Shown here: piece by piece, positions 36,480 through 47,537 of the stretch
Position numbering within the stretch: the first letter of the stretch is position 1
How the letters are laid out: each line of letters begins with the position of its first letter
NCBI RefSeq assembly: GCF_014836405.1
Contig: NZ_JACSQU010000001.1
Location: 682,001 to 746,000, forward strand
Origin: Brevundimonas guildfordensis
GTDB taxonomy: Bacteria; Pseudomonadota; Alphaproteobacteria; Caulobacterales; Caulobacteraceae
DNA length: 64,000 bases
Direction of reading: 5' to 3'
Notes under the pieces: model-generated
What the model was told of the DNA's origin: nothing
Seen by the model: only the letters and a program-made list of their open reading frames with translations
The model's database searches: none
Translations under genes and position numbers: made by a program

Positions 36480-36796
36480 CAGGCGTTCCCCGCTTGCGGT
36501 GAAACCGGCTCGGCGACGGTGCGGACGTTGTCGGCCTTGATCACCTCGCTGAGCCCTTGAAGGATGCGGTCATAGGCGGCCTTCTCATTGTGGCCGTGAC
36601 GCACGGCGTAGCCATGCGCCATGTGGCGCGCGGCATAGGCCAGCAGTTCCCCGAACTTGATGGGGTCGGCGAAGGCAGGCTTCACCGACATCACCGGCTC
36701 GTTGTTCGACCACCACATGCGCAGCAGCTCGACCGCGTCGGCGTCAGCAGCGACGCTGTCCGGCACGGCCAGTTCGAACTCTACGGCCTCTGTCAC
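36479..36796 (-). CDS. Small DUF5076-like protein between pdhB and pdhC
   Basis: A 105-residue soluble protein without signal peptide or membrane segment. The region [20 protein letters not shown] and the helix [16 protein letters not shown] resemble DUF5076 as I remember it. Both ends overlap neighbours: ATGA with the pdhB stop and TGATG with the pdhC start, so it is translated in step with the E1beta and E2 subunits. Function unknown; the tight placement suggests a role in the complex or its regulation. Family assignment is moderate. Confidence 0.7.
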   Translation of the reverse strand: MTEAVEFELAVPDSVAADADAVELLRMWWSNNEPVMSVKPAFADPIKFGELLAYAARHMAHGYAVRHGHNEKAAYDRILQGLSEVIKADNVRTVAEPVSPQAGNA

Positions 36797-38148
36797 GCCA
36801 TCACCTTCTTCACGGCGGCGACGATCTTGTCGACGCCCGGCAGCGACAGGGCTTCCAGGTTGGCGGCGTAAGGCAGCGGCACGTCTTCCTGGTGCACGCG
36901 CAGCGGCGGGGCGTCCAGGTAGTCGAAAGCGTGCTCGATCACGCGGGCGACCACTTCGGCGCCGACGCCCATCGGCCCCCAGCCCTCTTCGGCCGAGACC
37001 AAGCGGTTGGTCTTCTTGACGCTCTCGACGATCGTCTCGTGGTCCAGCGGACGCAGGGTGCGAATGTCGACGACCTCGACCGAAATACCCTCGCCGGCCA
37101 GTTGTTCGGCGGCCTGCAGGGCGAAGCCGACCATGCGGCTGTGGGCCGTAATGGTGACGTCCGTACCTTCGCGGCGGACCTTGGCCTTGCCGATCGGCAC
37201 GACGTAGTCCTCGACGTCCGGAACGTCGAACTCCAGGCCGTACATCATCTCGTGTTCGAGGAAGACGATCGGGTTCGGATCGCGGATCGCAGCCTTCAGC
37301 AGGCCCTTGGCGTCGGCGGCGTCATAGGGCGCCACGACCTTCAGGCCCGGAATTTGAGCGTACCAGGCGGAATAGTCCTGGCTGTGCTGGGCCGCCACGC
37401 GCGAGGCGGCGCCGTTCGGGCCGCGAAACACGATGGGACAGCCCATCTGGCCGCCCGACATGTACAGGGTCTTGGCCGCCGAGTTGATGATGTGGTCGAT
37501 CGCCTGCATGGCGAAGTTCCACGTCATGAACTCCACGATCGGCTTCAGGCCCGCGAAGGCGGCGCCGACGCCCAGGCCGGCGAAGCCGTGCTCGGTGATC
37601 GGGGTATCGACCACGCGGCGGTCGCCGAATTCCTGCAGCAGGTCGCGGCTGACCTTATAGGCCCCCTGATACTGGGCGACTTCCTCGCCCATCAGGAAGA
37701 CGTTCTCGTCGCGGCGCATTTCTTCGGCCATCGCGTCGCGCAGGGCGTCGCGGATGGTCGTCTTGACCAGCTTGGCGTCAGCCGGGATTTCCGGATCGCG
37801 CAGTTCGACCTTGGGCTTCACTGGAGCGTCGGCAGGCGCGCCTTCGGCCTTGGCCTCAGGGGCGGCGGCCGGAGCAGCCTCGGCCTTGAGCGCAGGCGCA
37901 GCAGCGCCGTCTTCGCCGGCCAGACGCGCGATCGGCGTATTGACCTTCACGCCTTCAGAGCCCTCGGCCACCAGGATTTCGAGGACTTCGCCCTCATCGA
38001 CGGCTTCGACTTCCATCGTCGCCTTGTCGGTTTCGATCTCGGCGATCACCTGACCGGCCGACACGACGTCGCCAGCCTTGATGTGCCACTTGGTCAGCGT
38101 GCCCTCTTCCATCGTGGGGGACAGCGCCGGCATCAGAATGTCCGTCAC
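36793..38148 (-). CDS. pdhB: Pyruvate dehydrogenase E1 beta subunit with N-terminal lipoyl domain
   Basis: A 451-residue protein. Residues 1-79 form a lipoyl domain (Lys in ETDKATMEV), followed by an Ala-rich linker to about residue 120 and the E1beta transketolase-like domain ([20 protein letters not shown], then [17 protein letters not shown]-terminal [13 protein letters not shown]). A lipoyl domain on E1beta is a known feature of alphaproteobacterial complexes. It starts three bases after the pdhA stop and overlaps the DUF5076-like gene. It decarboxylates pyruvate together with PdhA. Confidence 0.96.
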   Translation of the reverse strand: MTDILMPALSPTMEEGTLTKWHIKAGDVVSAGQVIAEIETDKATMEVEAVDEGEVLEILVAEGSEGVKVNTPIARLAGEDGAAAPALKAEAAPAAAPEAKAEGAPADAPVKPKVELRDPEIPADAKLVKTTIRDALRDAMAEEMRRDENVFLMGEEVAQYQGAYKVSRDLLQEFGDRRVVDTPITEHGFAGLGVGAAFAGLKPIVEFMTWNFAMQAIDHIINSAAKTLYMSGGQMGCPIVFRGPNGAASRVAAQHSQDYSAWYAQIPGLKVVAPYDAADAKGLLKAAIRDPNPIVFLEHEMMYGLEFDVPDVEDYVVPIGKAKVRREGTDVTITAHSRMVGFALQAAEQLAGEGISVEVVDIRTLRPLDHETIVESVKKTNRLVSAEEGWGPMGVGAEVVARVIEHAFDYLDAPPLRVHQEDVPLPYAANLEALSLPGVDKIVAAVKKVMA

Positions 38149-38151
38149 GTA

Positions 38152-39180
38152 TCAGGCCTCCACGTAGACGTCGGTGTAGAGCTCGGACGGATCCGGCTCA
38201 GGGCTCTCTTGAGCGAACTGCACAGCTTCGGCCACGATGGCCTTCACTTCGTTGTCGATCGCCTTCAGCTCTTCCTCAGTCGCCTTGGCGGCGGCCAGAA
38301 GCATCTTGATGTGGTCGATCGGGTCGCGGGTCTTCTTGACCTCGTCCACCTCTTCCTTGGTCCGGTATTTGGCCGGATCGGACATGGAGTGGCCGCGATA
38401 GCGGTAGGTCTTCACTTCAAGGATGTAGGGGCCTTCGCCGGCGCGGGCGCGGGCCACGGCGCGGGCTGCGGCGTCACGCACGGCCAACACGTCCATGCCG
38501 TCCACCTGTTCGCCCGGAATGCCGAAGCTGGAACCGCGCTGATAAAGCTCGGTCGTCGAGGACGAGCGTTCGATGCTCGTGCCCATGGCGTACTGGTTGT
38601 TCTCGATGATGTAGATGGCCGGCAGCTTCCAAAGCTGGGCCATGTTGAAGCTCTCGTAGACCTGGCCCTGGTTGGCCGCGCCGTCGCCGAAATAGACGAA
38701 GCTGACCGAGTCGTCGCCGCGATACTTGCCCGCAAAGGCCAAGCCGGTGCCCAGCGCCACCTGGGCGCCGACGATGCCGTGACCGCCGTAGAAGCCGGTC
38801 GGCACGTCGAACATGTGCATCGACCCGCCCTTACCGCGCGCCGAACCGCCGATGCGGCCGGTCAGTTCGGCCATGACCTCATTGGGATCCATGCCCGCGG
38901 CCAGCATGTGGCCGTGGTCGCGATAGCCGGTGATGATCTTGTCGTAGCCCTGCTTGACGCTCTCCTGAACGCCGACGGCCACGGCTTCCTGGCCGATGTA
39001 CAGGTGGCAGAAGCCCCCGATCAGGCCCATGCCGTACAGCTGGCCCGCGCGCTCTTCAAAGCGTCGGATCAGGACCATCTCGCGATAGAAACGCAGCAGG
39101 TCTTCCTTGGAAGCCTGAGGCGTATTCGGAATCTTGTCGCCCGCGCTGGGCGAGTTTTTCTGAGCGGCGGCTTTCGCCAT
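38152..39180 (-). CDS. pdhA: Pyruvate dehydrogenase E1 alpha subunit
   Basis: A 342-residue thiamine-diphosphate subunit. Motifs: MVLIRRFEERAGQLYGMG, CHLYIGQEAVAVG, the ThDP motif beginning GDGAANQGQVYESFNMA and ending ENNQYAMG, and the phosphorylation-loop-like YRYRGHSMSDPAKYR. It is the first gene of the pdhA-pdhB-DUF5076-pdhC-gpx-lpdA operon. The 113 bases upstream separate it from the FtsB-like gene on the same strand and probably hold the promoter. Confidence 0.96.
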   Translation of the reverse strand: MAKAAAQKNSPSAGDKIPNTPQASKEDLLRFYREMVLIRRFEERAGQLYGMGLIGGFCHLYIGQEAVAVGVQESVKQGYDKIITGYRDHGHMLAAGMDPNEVMAELTGRIGGSARGKGGSMHMFDVPTGFYGGHGIVGAQVALGTGLAFAGKYRGDDSVSFVYFGDGAANQGQVYESFNMAQLWKLPAIYIIENNQYAMGTSIERSSSTTELYQRGSSFGIPGEQVDGMDVLAVRDAAARAVARARAGEGPYILEVKTYRYRGHSMSDPAKYRTKEEVDEVKKTRDPIDHIKMLLAAAKATEEELKAIDNEVKAIVAEAVQFAQESPEPDPSELYTDVYVEA

Positions 39181-39293
39181 CCGGCATCTCCCGGCTTACA
39201 CCCCTGTATCAGGGACTCTTATCGTTACGGAAAGGGGGTTTAGCAGCCTTCGTTCCCGAAACGCAAAGCAGCCGGCTATGCTGTAACAATAGT

Positions 39294-39626
39294 TCAGGAG
39301 GCGCGGGTCGCCTCAGCGCTCTGTCCTGCGGGACCGTTCAGCCGAACGACGTAGTCGCGCGGGTCGGCGAAGCCGATCACCGCCCTCGCCCGCTCTTCCA
39401 GCAGGTCCCTGGAGAGACTCTCGGTACGCAAATAGCGGACACGCACTTCCAGATCCTGACGCTGCTCATTCAGCCGCGTTAGCTGAGACTGGCGCTTGGA
39501 CAATAAAGCGTCGCGTTCTGAACCGCTTAGCAGGCCGCGCTCACCCGTCAGGGCCTGAACGCCCAGATAGGCGATCAGCAGCAATAACAGCACTGTCGGC
39601 AGGTATGGCTTCATCTGCTCGGGCAA
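39294..39626 (-). CDS. Septum formation initiator family protein (FtsB/DivIC-like)
   Basis: A 110-residue bitopic membrane protein: short N-terminal tail, one membrane helix (YLPTVLLLLLIAYLGVQAL, about residues 8-26), then a coiled coil (about 35-75, LLSKRQSQLTRLNEQRQDLE). This is the architecture of FtsB/DivIC, which scaffold FtsL and FtsQ at the division site. TTG 39626 has AAGGAG with an eight-base spacing; ATG 39614 would be 12 bases further. It lies between eno and pdhA, a placement seen in other alphaproteobacteria. Confidence 0.85.
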   Translation of the reverse strand: MPEQMKPYLPTVLLLLLIAYLGVQALTGERGLLSGSERDALLSKRQSQLTRLNEQRQDLEVRVRYLRTESLSRDLLEERARAVIGFADPRDYVVRLNGPAGQSAEATRAS

Positions 39627-39716
39627 AACGGACGCTCCTTCTGAGCGCGCACAAACACGGTGACCTATCAGTGACCGAAAATGCCTAACGAACCGTAGCT
39701 TGGCCGTAATTGCGAA

Positions 39717-39743
39717 CGCCGCCCCCGAGGTTCGGAGGCGGCG
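39717..39743 (-). terminator. Hairpin downstream of enolase gene
   Basis: CGCCGCC (39717-39723) pairs with GGCGGCG (39737-39743), and CCGA pairs with TCGG inside it, leaving a 3-base loop and one mismatch. On the minus strand it lies about 25 bases after the eno stop. The following T-run is poor, so it may terminate inefficiently or protect the 3' end. Confidence 0.55.
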
Positions 39744-39767
39744 CCCGGCACATCTTCGTGATGAGGC

Positions 39768-41728
<1,961 letters not shown>

Positions 41729-41765
41729 GTGAGCGCTCCGGTGTATGATCCCCCCATAACGCACG

Positions 41766-41799
41766 AAAACGGCGCGCGATGTCATCGCGCGCCGTCAAA
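41766..41799 (-). terminator. Rho-independent terminator of rpmF
   Basis: ACGGCGCGCGA (41769-41779) and TCGCGCGCCGT (41785-41795) form a perfect 11-bp stem with a 5-base loop. On the minus strand it is followed by TTTTCGTG, about 40 bases after the rpmF stop. AAAA lies on the other side as well. This is the clearest terminator in the window. Confidence 0.85.
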
Positions 41800-41836
41800 A
41801 CTCTCGCCCGGCCGAAGCCGGTGTACCCTGGAAGAC

Positions 41837-42019
41837 TTAGTCTTCCTGCTGGGTCAGGACCTGACGGCCTTTGTACATGCCGGTCTTCAGGTCGATGTGG
41901 TGCGGACGACGCAGTTCGCCGGTGTCCTTGTCTTCGACATAGGTGTTGGCGCCCAGGGCGTCATGAGCGCGACGCATGTTGCGACGCGAGGGGGAAGTTT
42001 TGCGCTTCGGAACGGCCAT
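41837..42019 (-). CDS. rpmF: 50S ribosomal protein L32
   Basis: The 60-residue protein [20 protein letters not shown] with [20 protein letters not shown] is a typical alphaproteobacterial L32 without zinc-binding cysteines. ATG 42019 is the start; upstream in-frame codons are not part of the protein. rpmF often lies beside the yceD-plsX genes, but here it is about 39 kb away, next to eno. A strong terminator follows. Confidence 0.97.
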   Translation of the reverse strand: MAVPKRKTSPSRRNMRRAHDALGANTYVEDKDTGELRRPHHIDLKTGMYKGRQVLTQQED

Positions 42020-42133
42020 GTCCGTCTCAATCTCTAAGTCGGTGCGCCGGTGAAGACGCGAAAACAACAGCGGCGGCCCCCCGATAAGAGCCGCCACGCG
42101 AGGGCGGGCTTATGCATGAAGACGCAACCGATT

Positions 42134-42697
42134 TCAAGGGTGTCCGTCGGATGGCAGCCGCTTGATGATCTTTGCGGGATTTCCGACCACGACGACATCG
42201 GATGGGACGTCTTTGGTCACGACCGAGCCAGCGCCGATCACGACCCGATCTCCGACCGTCACCCCGGCCAGGATGATGGCGCCGCCGCCGATCCAGACGT
42301 CGTTTCCCAAGCGGATCGGACGGGCGCTTTCCAGGCCGGAACGCCGCTGGGTCGCATCCAGCGGATGTTCGGGCGTCAGCAACTGTACGCCGGGGCCGCA
42401 CTGGAAATCATCGCCGATGATGATCTCGGCGCAGTCGAGGAAGACGCTGTTGGCATTGACGAAGGCGCGGGCGCCAAGGTGGATGTTGGCCCCATAGTCG
42501 CAAAAGAACCCCGGCATGATCACGGCGCGACCGTCGCCCGCGCGAACCAGCGTGTTCACCAGCAAGCGCCGCTTCTCGTCGTCCGGCTCCTGACTGATTC
42601 GCATGGTGAGGCCGACCGCTCGTGCGCGGGCGGCCGTCAGCTCGGCATCGCTGGGATCATAGGCCAGGCCGGCCAGCATCTTCTCGCGTTCGGTCAT
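42134..42697 (-). CDS. Sugar O-acetyltransferase (maltose acetyltransferase-like)
   Basis: A 187-residue left-handed beta-helix enzyme that moves acetyl from acetyl-CoA to a sugar hydroxyl. It has the Maa N-terminal domain ([19 protein letters not shown]), the hexapeptide repeats, the catalytic His region [18 protein letters not shown], and [12 protein letters not shown]. It starts inside the stop of the flavoprotein gene upstream (ATGA). The natural acceptor in such enzymes is usually uncertain. Confidence 0.9.
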   Translation of the reverse strand: MTEREKMLAGLAYDPSDAELTAARARAVGLTMRISQEPDDEKRRLLVNTLVRAGDGRAVIMPGFFCDYGANIHLGARAFVNANSVFLDCAEIIIGDDFQCGPGVQLLTPEHPLDATQRRSGLESARPIRLGNDVWIGGGAIILAGVTVGDRVVIGAGSVVTKDVPSDVVVVGNPAKIIKRLPSDGHP

Positions 42698-43812
42698 GTT
42701 TGGACCAGGCTCTGAGCGACGGCTTCGCCAATGGCCAGCGAACTGGTCAGGCCCGGGCTTTCGATACCGAACAGGGCCATCAGCCCTTCCAGTCCGTGAC
42801 GGGCCGCGCCATGCAGCTGGAAGTCCGGCTGGGGCTCCCCTGCCCCGTGCAGCTTGGGTCGTATACCAGCGTAGTCAGGCGTCAGCCGCTCGACCGTCAC
42901 CCCGGGCCAGAAGCGACGGATGTATCGCGCGAACTCCTCGGCCTTGGCCGGATCGACCGAATAGTCCTCGGTCTCGACATAGGCCAGGTCGGGGCCGAAC
43001 ACGCCCTGCCCGCCCAGGTCCTTGCGATAATGGGTGCCCAGCGCGCCGGGAATCGGCGGCGGATAGATCAGTCGGTTGAACGGCGCCGCGCCGGTCAGGC
43101 GGAAATAGACGCCCTTGCCAAGATGGCGCGCGGGAACATCGGCCGCCGGATAGCCCTCGATTAGGCCCGCGACTTCCTGAGCCGACAGGCCGGGAGCCGT
43201 GACCAGAAGACGGCTGGTCAGAGCCATAGCCCCCTCCCCGCCCACCCGGATCGAGAATCCGCCGCCTGGAAGAACCTCCGCTCCCTCAAACGGCGCTGAG
43301 ACGACAACCGCGCCGCCCGCGTCTTCGATCTCGCCCTGCAGGGCCAGCATATAGCCGTGACTGTCGAACACCCCGCTCTCGGGCGACAGTATGGCGGCAT
43401 GGGCGTTCAGCTCTGGTTCCAGCGCCCGCGCCTGGGCGCCGGTCAGGTGCTCCAGGTTTTCCACGCCATTGGTCGTCGCTTGCTGGAAGATGACCTCTAT
43501 GCGTTCGACTTCGGCGTCTTCAGTCGCCACGACCAGCTTGCCGCATTTCCAGTGATCGACCTTGCGGCTCTCAAGGAAATCATAGAGCGCCCGCCGGCCC
43601 TCGACGCAGAACTTCGCCTTCAGCGAACCGGTCGGATAGTAGAGCCCGCCGTGGATCACCTCGGAATTGCGCGAAGAGACGCCCTGACCGATGTGCGGCT
43701 CCTTCTCCAGAACCAGCACTGACAGGCCACGTCGCGACAGTGCCCGCCCGCAGGCCAGACCCACAGCCCCCGCGCCTACGACCGTCGCATCGAAGTCGAA
43801 AGGCGCGGCCAT
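42694..43812 (-). CDS. FAD-dependent oxidoreductase, L-2-hydroxyglutarate oxidase-like
   Basis: A 372-residue DAO-family flavoprotein. It has an N-terminal FAD-binding motif [19 protein letters not shown], then [20 protein letters not shown], which is characteristic of L-2-hydroxyglutarate oxidase/dehydrogenase (LhgO/L2HGDH), and a C-terminal [18 protein letters not shown]. It probably oxidises L-2-hydroxyglutarate, a side product of central metabolism, to 2-oxoglutarate. It overlaps the acetyltransferase by four bases and follows the COQ10-like gene by four. Confidence 0.87.
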   Translation of the reverse strand: MAAPFDFDATVVGAGAVGLACGRALSRRGLSVLVLEKEPHIGQGVSSRNSEVIHGGLYYPTGSLKAKFCVEGRRALYDFLESRKVDHWKCGKLVVATEDAEVERIEVIFQQATTNGVENLEHLTGAQARALEPELNAHAAILSPESGVFDSHGYMLALQGEIEDAGGAVVVSAPFEGAEVLPGGGFSIRVGGEGAMALTSRLLVTAPGLSAQEVAGLIEGYPAADVPARHLGKGVYFRLTGAAPFNRLIYPPPIPGALGTHYRKDLGGQGVFGPDLAYVETEDYSVDPAKAEEFARYIRRFWPGVTVERLTPDYAGIRPKLHGAGEPQPDFQLHGAARHGLEGLMALFGIESPGLTSSLAIGEAVAQSLVQT

Positions 43813-43816
43813 GGTC

Positions 43817-44269
43817 CTACCTCTTGCCGTACAAGGCCTTGGCGCGGCCCTCGAAACACTGGATCAACTTATCGACCGCACGGTCGAAGTTGGCACGAAG
43901 CATCATGTCCAACATGCGCGACTTGAAGGCGAAGTCGATGGAGAACTCCAGCCGCGTCCCTTCCGGATGCGGATGGAACTCCCACCGGTTCTTCAGGTGC
44001 TTGAACGGCCCGCGGATCAGCCCAACCTCGACCTTGGGCGCGTGAACGTCGTGGCGCACCCAGGTCGCGAACTTCTCGGTCAGGAAGGCGAAGCCGACCC
44101 CGGCCTCTGCATCCAGCAGATGCACGCCTGGAGCCTCGTCGCGCTCGTTCCAGACGCGCATGGAACTGATCCACGGCACGAAAGCGGGATAGGCGCGCAC
44201 ATCCGCCACGAGGGCGGCGAGTTGTTCCGGCGCATAGGGCAGGATGCGCGTTACGCGGTGAACGGCCAA
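43817..44269 (-). CDS. COQ10/RatA family START-domain protein
   Basis: A 150-residue lipid-binding START-like protein (HRVTRILPYAPEQLAALVAD, FVPWISSMRVW, RLEFSIDFAFKSRMLDMML). Mitochondrial COQ10 binds ubiquinone and helps respiration; the Escherichia coli homologue is called RatA. In alphaproteobacteria it often follows lipA, as here. TTG 44269, four bases after the lipA stop, gives the family length; ATG 44305 inside lipA is the alternative and adds 12 residues. Confidence 0.85.
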   Translation of the reverse strand: MAVHRVTRILPYAPEQLAALVADVRAYPAFVPWISSMRVWNERDEAPGVHLLDAEAGVGFAFLTEKFATWVRHDVHAPKVEVGLIRGPFKHLKNRWEFHPHPEGTRLEFSIDFAFKSRMLDMMLRANFDRAVDKLIQCFEGRAKALYGKR

Positions 44270-44273
44270 AGGA

Positions 44274-45248
44274 TCAGCGGCCGTTCCGGGATGACAGCTG
44301 AGCATCGCGCGCCGCCTTAAGTCGGGCGAAGTCGTCGCCCGCGTGGTGCGACGAGCGCGTCAGCGGCGAGGACGACACCATCAGGAAGCCCTTGGCCCGC
44401 GCGATCGCCTCATAGGCCTTGAACTCTTCCGGCGTGACGAAGCGGTCGATCGGCGCGTGCTTGCGCGTCGGCTGCAGGTACTGGCCGATGGTGATGAAGT
44501 CGACGCCGGCGGACCGCATGTCGTCCATCACCTGCATGACCTCTTCCTTGGTCTCGCCCAGGCCGACCATGATGCCGGACTTGGTGAACTGGTTCGGGTC
44601 GCGCTCCTTGACCATCTGCAGCAGGCGCAGGGAGTGGAAGTAGCGGGCGCCCGGCCGGATCTTCAGATACAGGCGCGGAACCGTCTCGAGGTTGTGATTG
44701 AAGACGTCGGGCGTGGCGTCGATCATCACCTCGGCCGCGCCGTCCTTGCGCAGGAAGTCAGGCGTCAGGATTTCGATGGTGGTCTTCGGCGCCTGAAGGC
44801 GGATCTGGCGCACCACTTCGGCGAAGTGGGCGGCCCCGCCGTCGGACACATCATCGCGGTCCACGGAGGTGATGACGACGTGGTTCAGGCCCATCTGCTG
44901 GACAGCCAAGCCTACCTTGGCCGGCTCTTCCGGGTCCAGCGCCTGCGGCAGGCCGGTCTTGACGTTGCAGAAGGCGCAGGCCCGCGTGCAGGTGTCGCCC
45001 ATGATCATCAAGGTGGCGTGCTTCTGGCTCCAGCACTCGCCGATGTTCGGGCAGGCCGCCTCTTCACAGACCGTCACCAGCCCCTTGGAGCGCACGATCT
45101 CCTTGGTCGCATTGTACTGGCCCGAGCCGGGCGCCTTTACGCGCAGCCAGTCAGGCTTTTTCAGCACGACCGAATCCGGCCGGTTCTGCTTTTCCGGGTG
45201 ACGAAGCTCGGAAGGCTTCTTCTGCAAGGTGTCGATCAGCGTGACCAT
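44274..45248 (-). CDS. lipA: Lipoyl synthase
   Basis: A radical-SAM enzyme that inserts two sulfurs into protein-bound octanoyl groups to make lipoyl groups. The 324-residue protein has the auxiliary cluster motif [13 protein letters not shown], the radical-SAM motif TCTRACAFC, and the C-terminal [10 protein letters not shown] that replaces the usual RSSYHA. Its products are the lipoyl domains of PdhB and PdhC encoded nearby. ATG 45248 is the start; the frame upstream is open but unlike LipA. Confidence 0.96.
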   Translation of the reverse strand: MVTLIDTLQKKPSELRHPEKQNRPDSVVLKKPDWLRVKAPGSGQYNATKEIVRSKGLVTVCEEAACPNIGECWSQKHATLMIMGDTCTRACAFCNVKTGLPQALDPEEPAKVGLAVQQMGLNHVVITSVDRDDVSDGGAAHFAEVVRQIRLQAPKTTIEILTPDFLRKDGAAEVMIDATPDVFNHNLETVPRLYLKIRPGARYFHSLRLLQMVKERDPNQFTKSGIMVGLGETKEEVMQVMDDMRSAGVDFITIGQYLQPTRKHAPIDRFVTPEEFKAYEAIARAKGFLMVSSSPLTRSSHHAGDDFARLKAARDAQLSSRNGR

Positions 45249-45412
45249 TGTTGGTGGTCTGAATCCTGTTTTCGAGGGCGGCCGGATTTCCGATGCTATG
45301 TCGGACTTCCGTGGTGCAAACGCAAGGCACACTGCGTTTCAGTCCGGCGTCGGAACAGCATCACGAGGCGTTACGCATCTTTTCAAGCCGACCTTACGTC
45401 ACTAGGTTCCGG

Positions 45413-45456
45413 CCTCTTGTAACCGAGAGGGCCATCATAGAGCCCTCCGAAGGAGG
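45413..45456 (+). promoter_or_regulatory. Overlapping hairpins around the ribosome binding site of the acyl-CoA synthetase gene
   Basis: Three stems compete: CCTCT (45413-45417) with AGAGG (45426-45430); GAGGGC (45427-45432) with GCCCTC (45442-45447); CCTCC (45444-45448) with GGAGG (45452-45456), the last being the Shine-Dalgarno sequence itself across a GAA loop. The middle stem cannot form together with either of the others. This could set translation of the downstream gene, but short GC-rich stems also arise by chance. Confidence 0.35.
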
Positions 45457-45462
45457 ACGTGC

Positions 45463-47022
45463 TTGCTGCGGGCAGCCCTGGATCCCAAGGTCTATGAAGA
45501 GACCCTGTTCGACGCGCTGGTCGATGCGCGCGCCCGCTACGGCGACAAGGAGATTCTGGAGGACCAGGATCGCCACCCCCTGACCTATACAGGCCTGATC
45601 CGCGCCGCCTTCGTGCTGGGCCGCAAGATCGCCAGACTGACGAAACCGGGCGAGCGTGTCGGCGTGCTGCTGCCGTCCAGCGCGGGCGTGGTGGTGACCT
45701 TCTTCGCCCTGCACGCCTTCGGCCGGGTGCCGGTCATGCTGAACTTCACCTCGGGTGAGGCCAATCTGAAGGCGGCGCTGAAGACGGCGGGCGTGAAGAA
45801 AATCCTGTCGGCCAAGCGCTTCGTCACCCAGGCCAAGCTGGACGATCTGATGGAGGGCCTGAGCGAGGTCGCCGAGATCGTCTGGCTGGACGACATACGC
45901 AAGACCATTGGCCTGGCCGACAAGCTGTACGGCCTCAGCGCCGGCATGGCGCCCAAGCGGTTCCGCGTGAAAACCGATCCGGACGCGGCGGGCGTGGTCC
46001 TGTTCACCTCCGGCAGCTTCGGCGCGCCCAAGGGGGTAGTGCTGAGCCAGAAGAACCTGGTCGCCAATGCGCGCCAGGTGGCGGCCCACATCGACCTGGA
46101 TCCCGACTGGGTGATGTTTAATCCGCTGCCGACCTTCCACTGCTTCGGCCTGACCGGCGGGGTGCTGCTGCCGCTGCTGCAGGGTCTGAAGGCGTTTGAA
46201 TATCCCTCGCCGCTGCACGCCAAACAGATCACCGACCTGCTGCCTCAGGTGAAGGCGTCGATCCTGTTCGCCACCGACACCTTCCTGAACCAGTACGCGC
46301 GCGTGGCCGAGCCCGGCGACTTCGCCACCCTGAAGTTCGCCGTCGCTGGAGCCGAAAAAGTGCGCGAAGAGACCCGCGCCGCCTTCGACGCCAAGTTCGG
46401 CGGTCTGACTCTGCTGGAAGGCTATGGCGCCACCGAAGCCGCGCCGGTCGTGGCCGTGAACCATCCCGACCGCAACCGGCCGGGCACGGTCGGTCAAATC
46501 CTGCCGGGCATGGAGTATCGGATCGAGCCGGTCGAAGGCATCGCGGTCGGCGGCCGTCTGTTCCTGCGCGGGCCGAACGTGATGGAAGGCTACATCTCGC
46601 CGAACGACCCGGACAACCTGGAGCCTCTGGCTGATGGATGGCACGACACGGGCGACATCGTCGACATCGACGCCGAGGGCTACATCACCATCCTTGGCCG
46701 GGTGAAGCGCTTCGCCAAGATCGGCGGCGAGATGGTGTCCCTGACCGCTGTTGAAGGCATGGCCGGCGCCGTCTGGCCGACCGGCCATCACGCTGTAGTC
46801 GCCATCCCTGACAGCAAGAAGGGCGAGCGCCTGGTCCTGGTCACCGACGTCGCCGGGGCCGAGGTCGCCCAACTGACAGAATGGGCCCGGAGCAACGGAG
46901 CGCCCGAACTGGCCGTGCCCAAGAGGATTATCAAGGTCGACAGCATCCCGGTCCTGGGCACCGGCAAGACCGACTACGTGACCATCCAGAAGCGGGTTGA
47001 AGACGAGGTGAAGGGGGCCTGA
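45463..47022 (+). CDS. AMP-binding acyl-CoA/acyl-ACP synthetase (Aas synthetase-domain-like)
   Basis: A 519-residue ANL enzyme. Motifs: VLFTSGSFGAPKGVVLS (adenylate motif with Phe where Glu is usual), EGYGATEAAPV, DGWHDTGDIVDIDAEGYITI, and the catalytic Lys in VLGTGKTDYVTIQ. The LDVLK-free, MLNFTSGEANLKAALKTAGV region matches the synthetase half of acyl-ACP synthetase/2-acylglycerophosphoethanolamine acyltransferase (Aas), without the acyltransferase half or an MFS half. TTG 45463 with AGGAGG six bases upstream is the start. It probably recycles free fatty acids. Confidence 0.85.
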   Translation: MLRAALDPKVYEETLFDALVDARARYGDKEILEDQDRHPLTYTGLIRAAFVLGRKIARLTKPGERVGVLLPSSAGVVVTFFALHAFGRVPVMLNFTSGEANLKAALKTAGVKKILSAKRFVTQAKLDDLMEGLSEVAEIVWLDDIRKTIGLADKLYGLSAGMAPKRFRVKTDPDAAGVVLFTSGSFGAPKGVVLSQKNLVANARQVAAHIDLDPDWVMFNPLPTFHCFGLTGGVLLPLLQGLKAFEYPSPLHAKQITDLLPQVKASILFATDTFLNQYARVAEPGDFATLKFAVAGAEKVREETRAAFDAKFGGLTLLEGYGATEAAPVVAVNHPDRNRPGTVGQILPGMEYRIEPVEGIAVGGRLFLRGPNVMEGYISPNDPDNLEPLADGWHDTGDIVDIDAEGYITILGRVKRFAKIGGEMVSLTAVEGMAGAVWPTGHHAVVAIPDSKKGERLVLVTDVAGAEVAQLTEWARSNGAPELAVPKRIIKVDSIPVLGTGKTDYVTIQKRVEDEVKGA

Positions 47023-47087
47023 CAAGGCGCTTGCCGTTCGCCGCCAGTGTCATAACCTCGACCGTCCGGTCCCGCTTTAGGGATGCA

Positions 47088-47516
47088 ATGACCGAGGCGA
47101 TTTCAATGGCGCGACGTTCGACTTCCTTGGCCGGTTGGGAACCCCATGTTCTCAGCCTTCTAAGAATTGTTTCCGGCCTGCTTCTGCTTCAGCACGGCGC
47201 GCAGAAGATCCTCGGCTTCCCGCCGGGCGGCCAGGGCGGCGGCATTGACCTGTCGACCCTGCCCGGCTGGTCCGGGCCCATCGAACTGGTCGGCGGCGTG
47301 CTGATGGTGCTGGGGCTGTTCAGCCGCCCGACCGCCTTCATCCTGTCGGGCTTCACCGCCGTGGCCTATTGGATGGTCCACGCGCCACAGAGCCCCTACC
47401 CTATCAACAACGGCGGGGAGCTGGCGGTCCTTTACTGCTTCGTCTTCCTGTATCTGGTCTTCGCCGGCCCGGGCCCGTGGTCGCTGGACAGCGCCCTACG
47501 CGGCGGCCGCCGCTAG
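47088..47516 (+). CDS. DoxX family membrane protein
   Basis: A 142-residue protein with four hydrophobic segments: LRIVSGLLLLQHGAQKILGF, IELVGGVLMVLGLF, FILSGFTAVAYWMV and VLYCFVFLYLVFAG. This is the DoxX/YphA pattern; Gln-His in LLQHGAQKILG is typical. The family is an inner-membrane protein of poorly defined redox role. Starts at 47088 (AGGGA upstream) or 47106 (GAGG upstream) are both possible. It follows the acyl-CoA synthetase by 65 bases and converges on the dioxygenase gene. Confidence 0.82.
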   Translation: MTEAISMARRSTSLAGWEPHVLSLLRIVSGLLLLQHGAQKILGFPPGGQGGGIDLSTLPGWSGPIELVGGVLMVLGLFSRPTAFILSGFTAVAYWMVHAPQSPYPINNGGELAVLYCFVFLYLVFAGPGPWSLDSALRGGRR

Positions 47517-47537
47517 GACGCGTGACGCGGCGTCCGG

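Noticed and set aside
36892-39243. A 783-codon open frame on the plus strand opposite pdhB and pdhA
   Set aside because: It is antisense to two certain genes, has low-complexity His/Asp/Gly/Arg-rich composition typical of GC-rich shadow frames, and matches no family.
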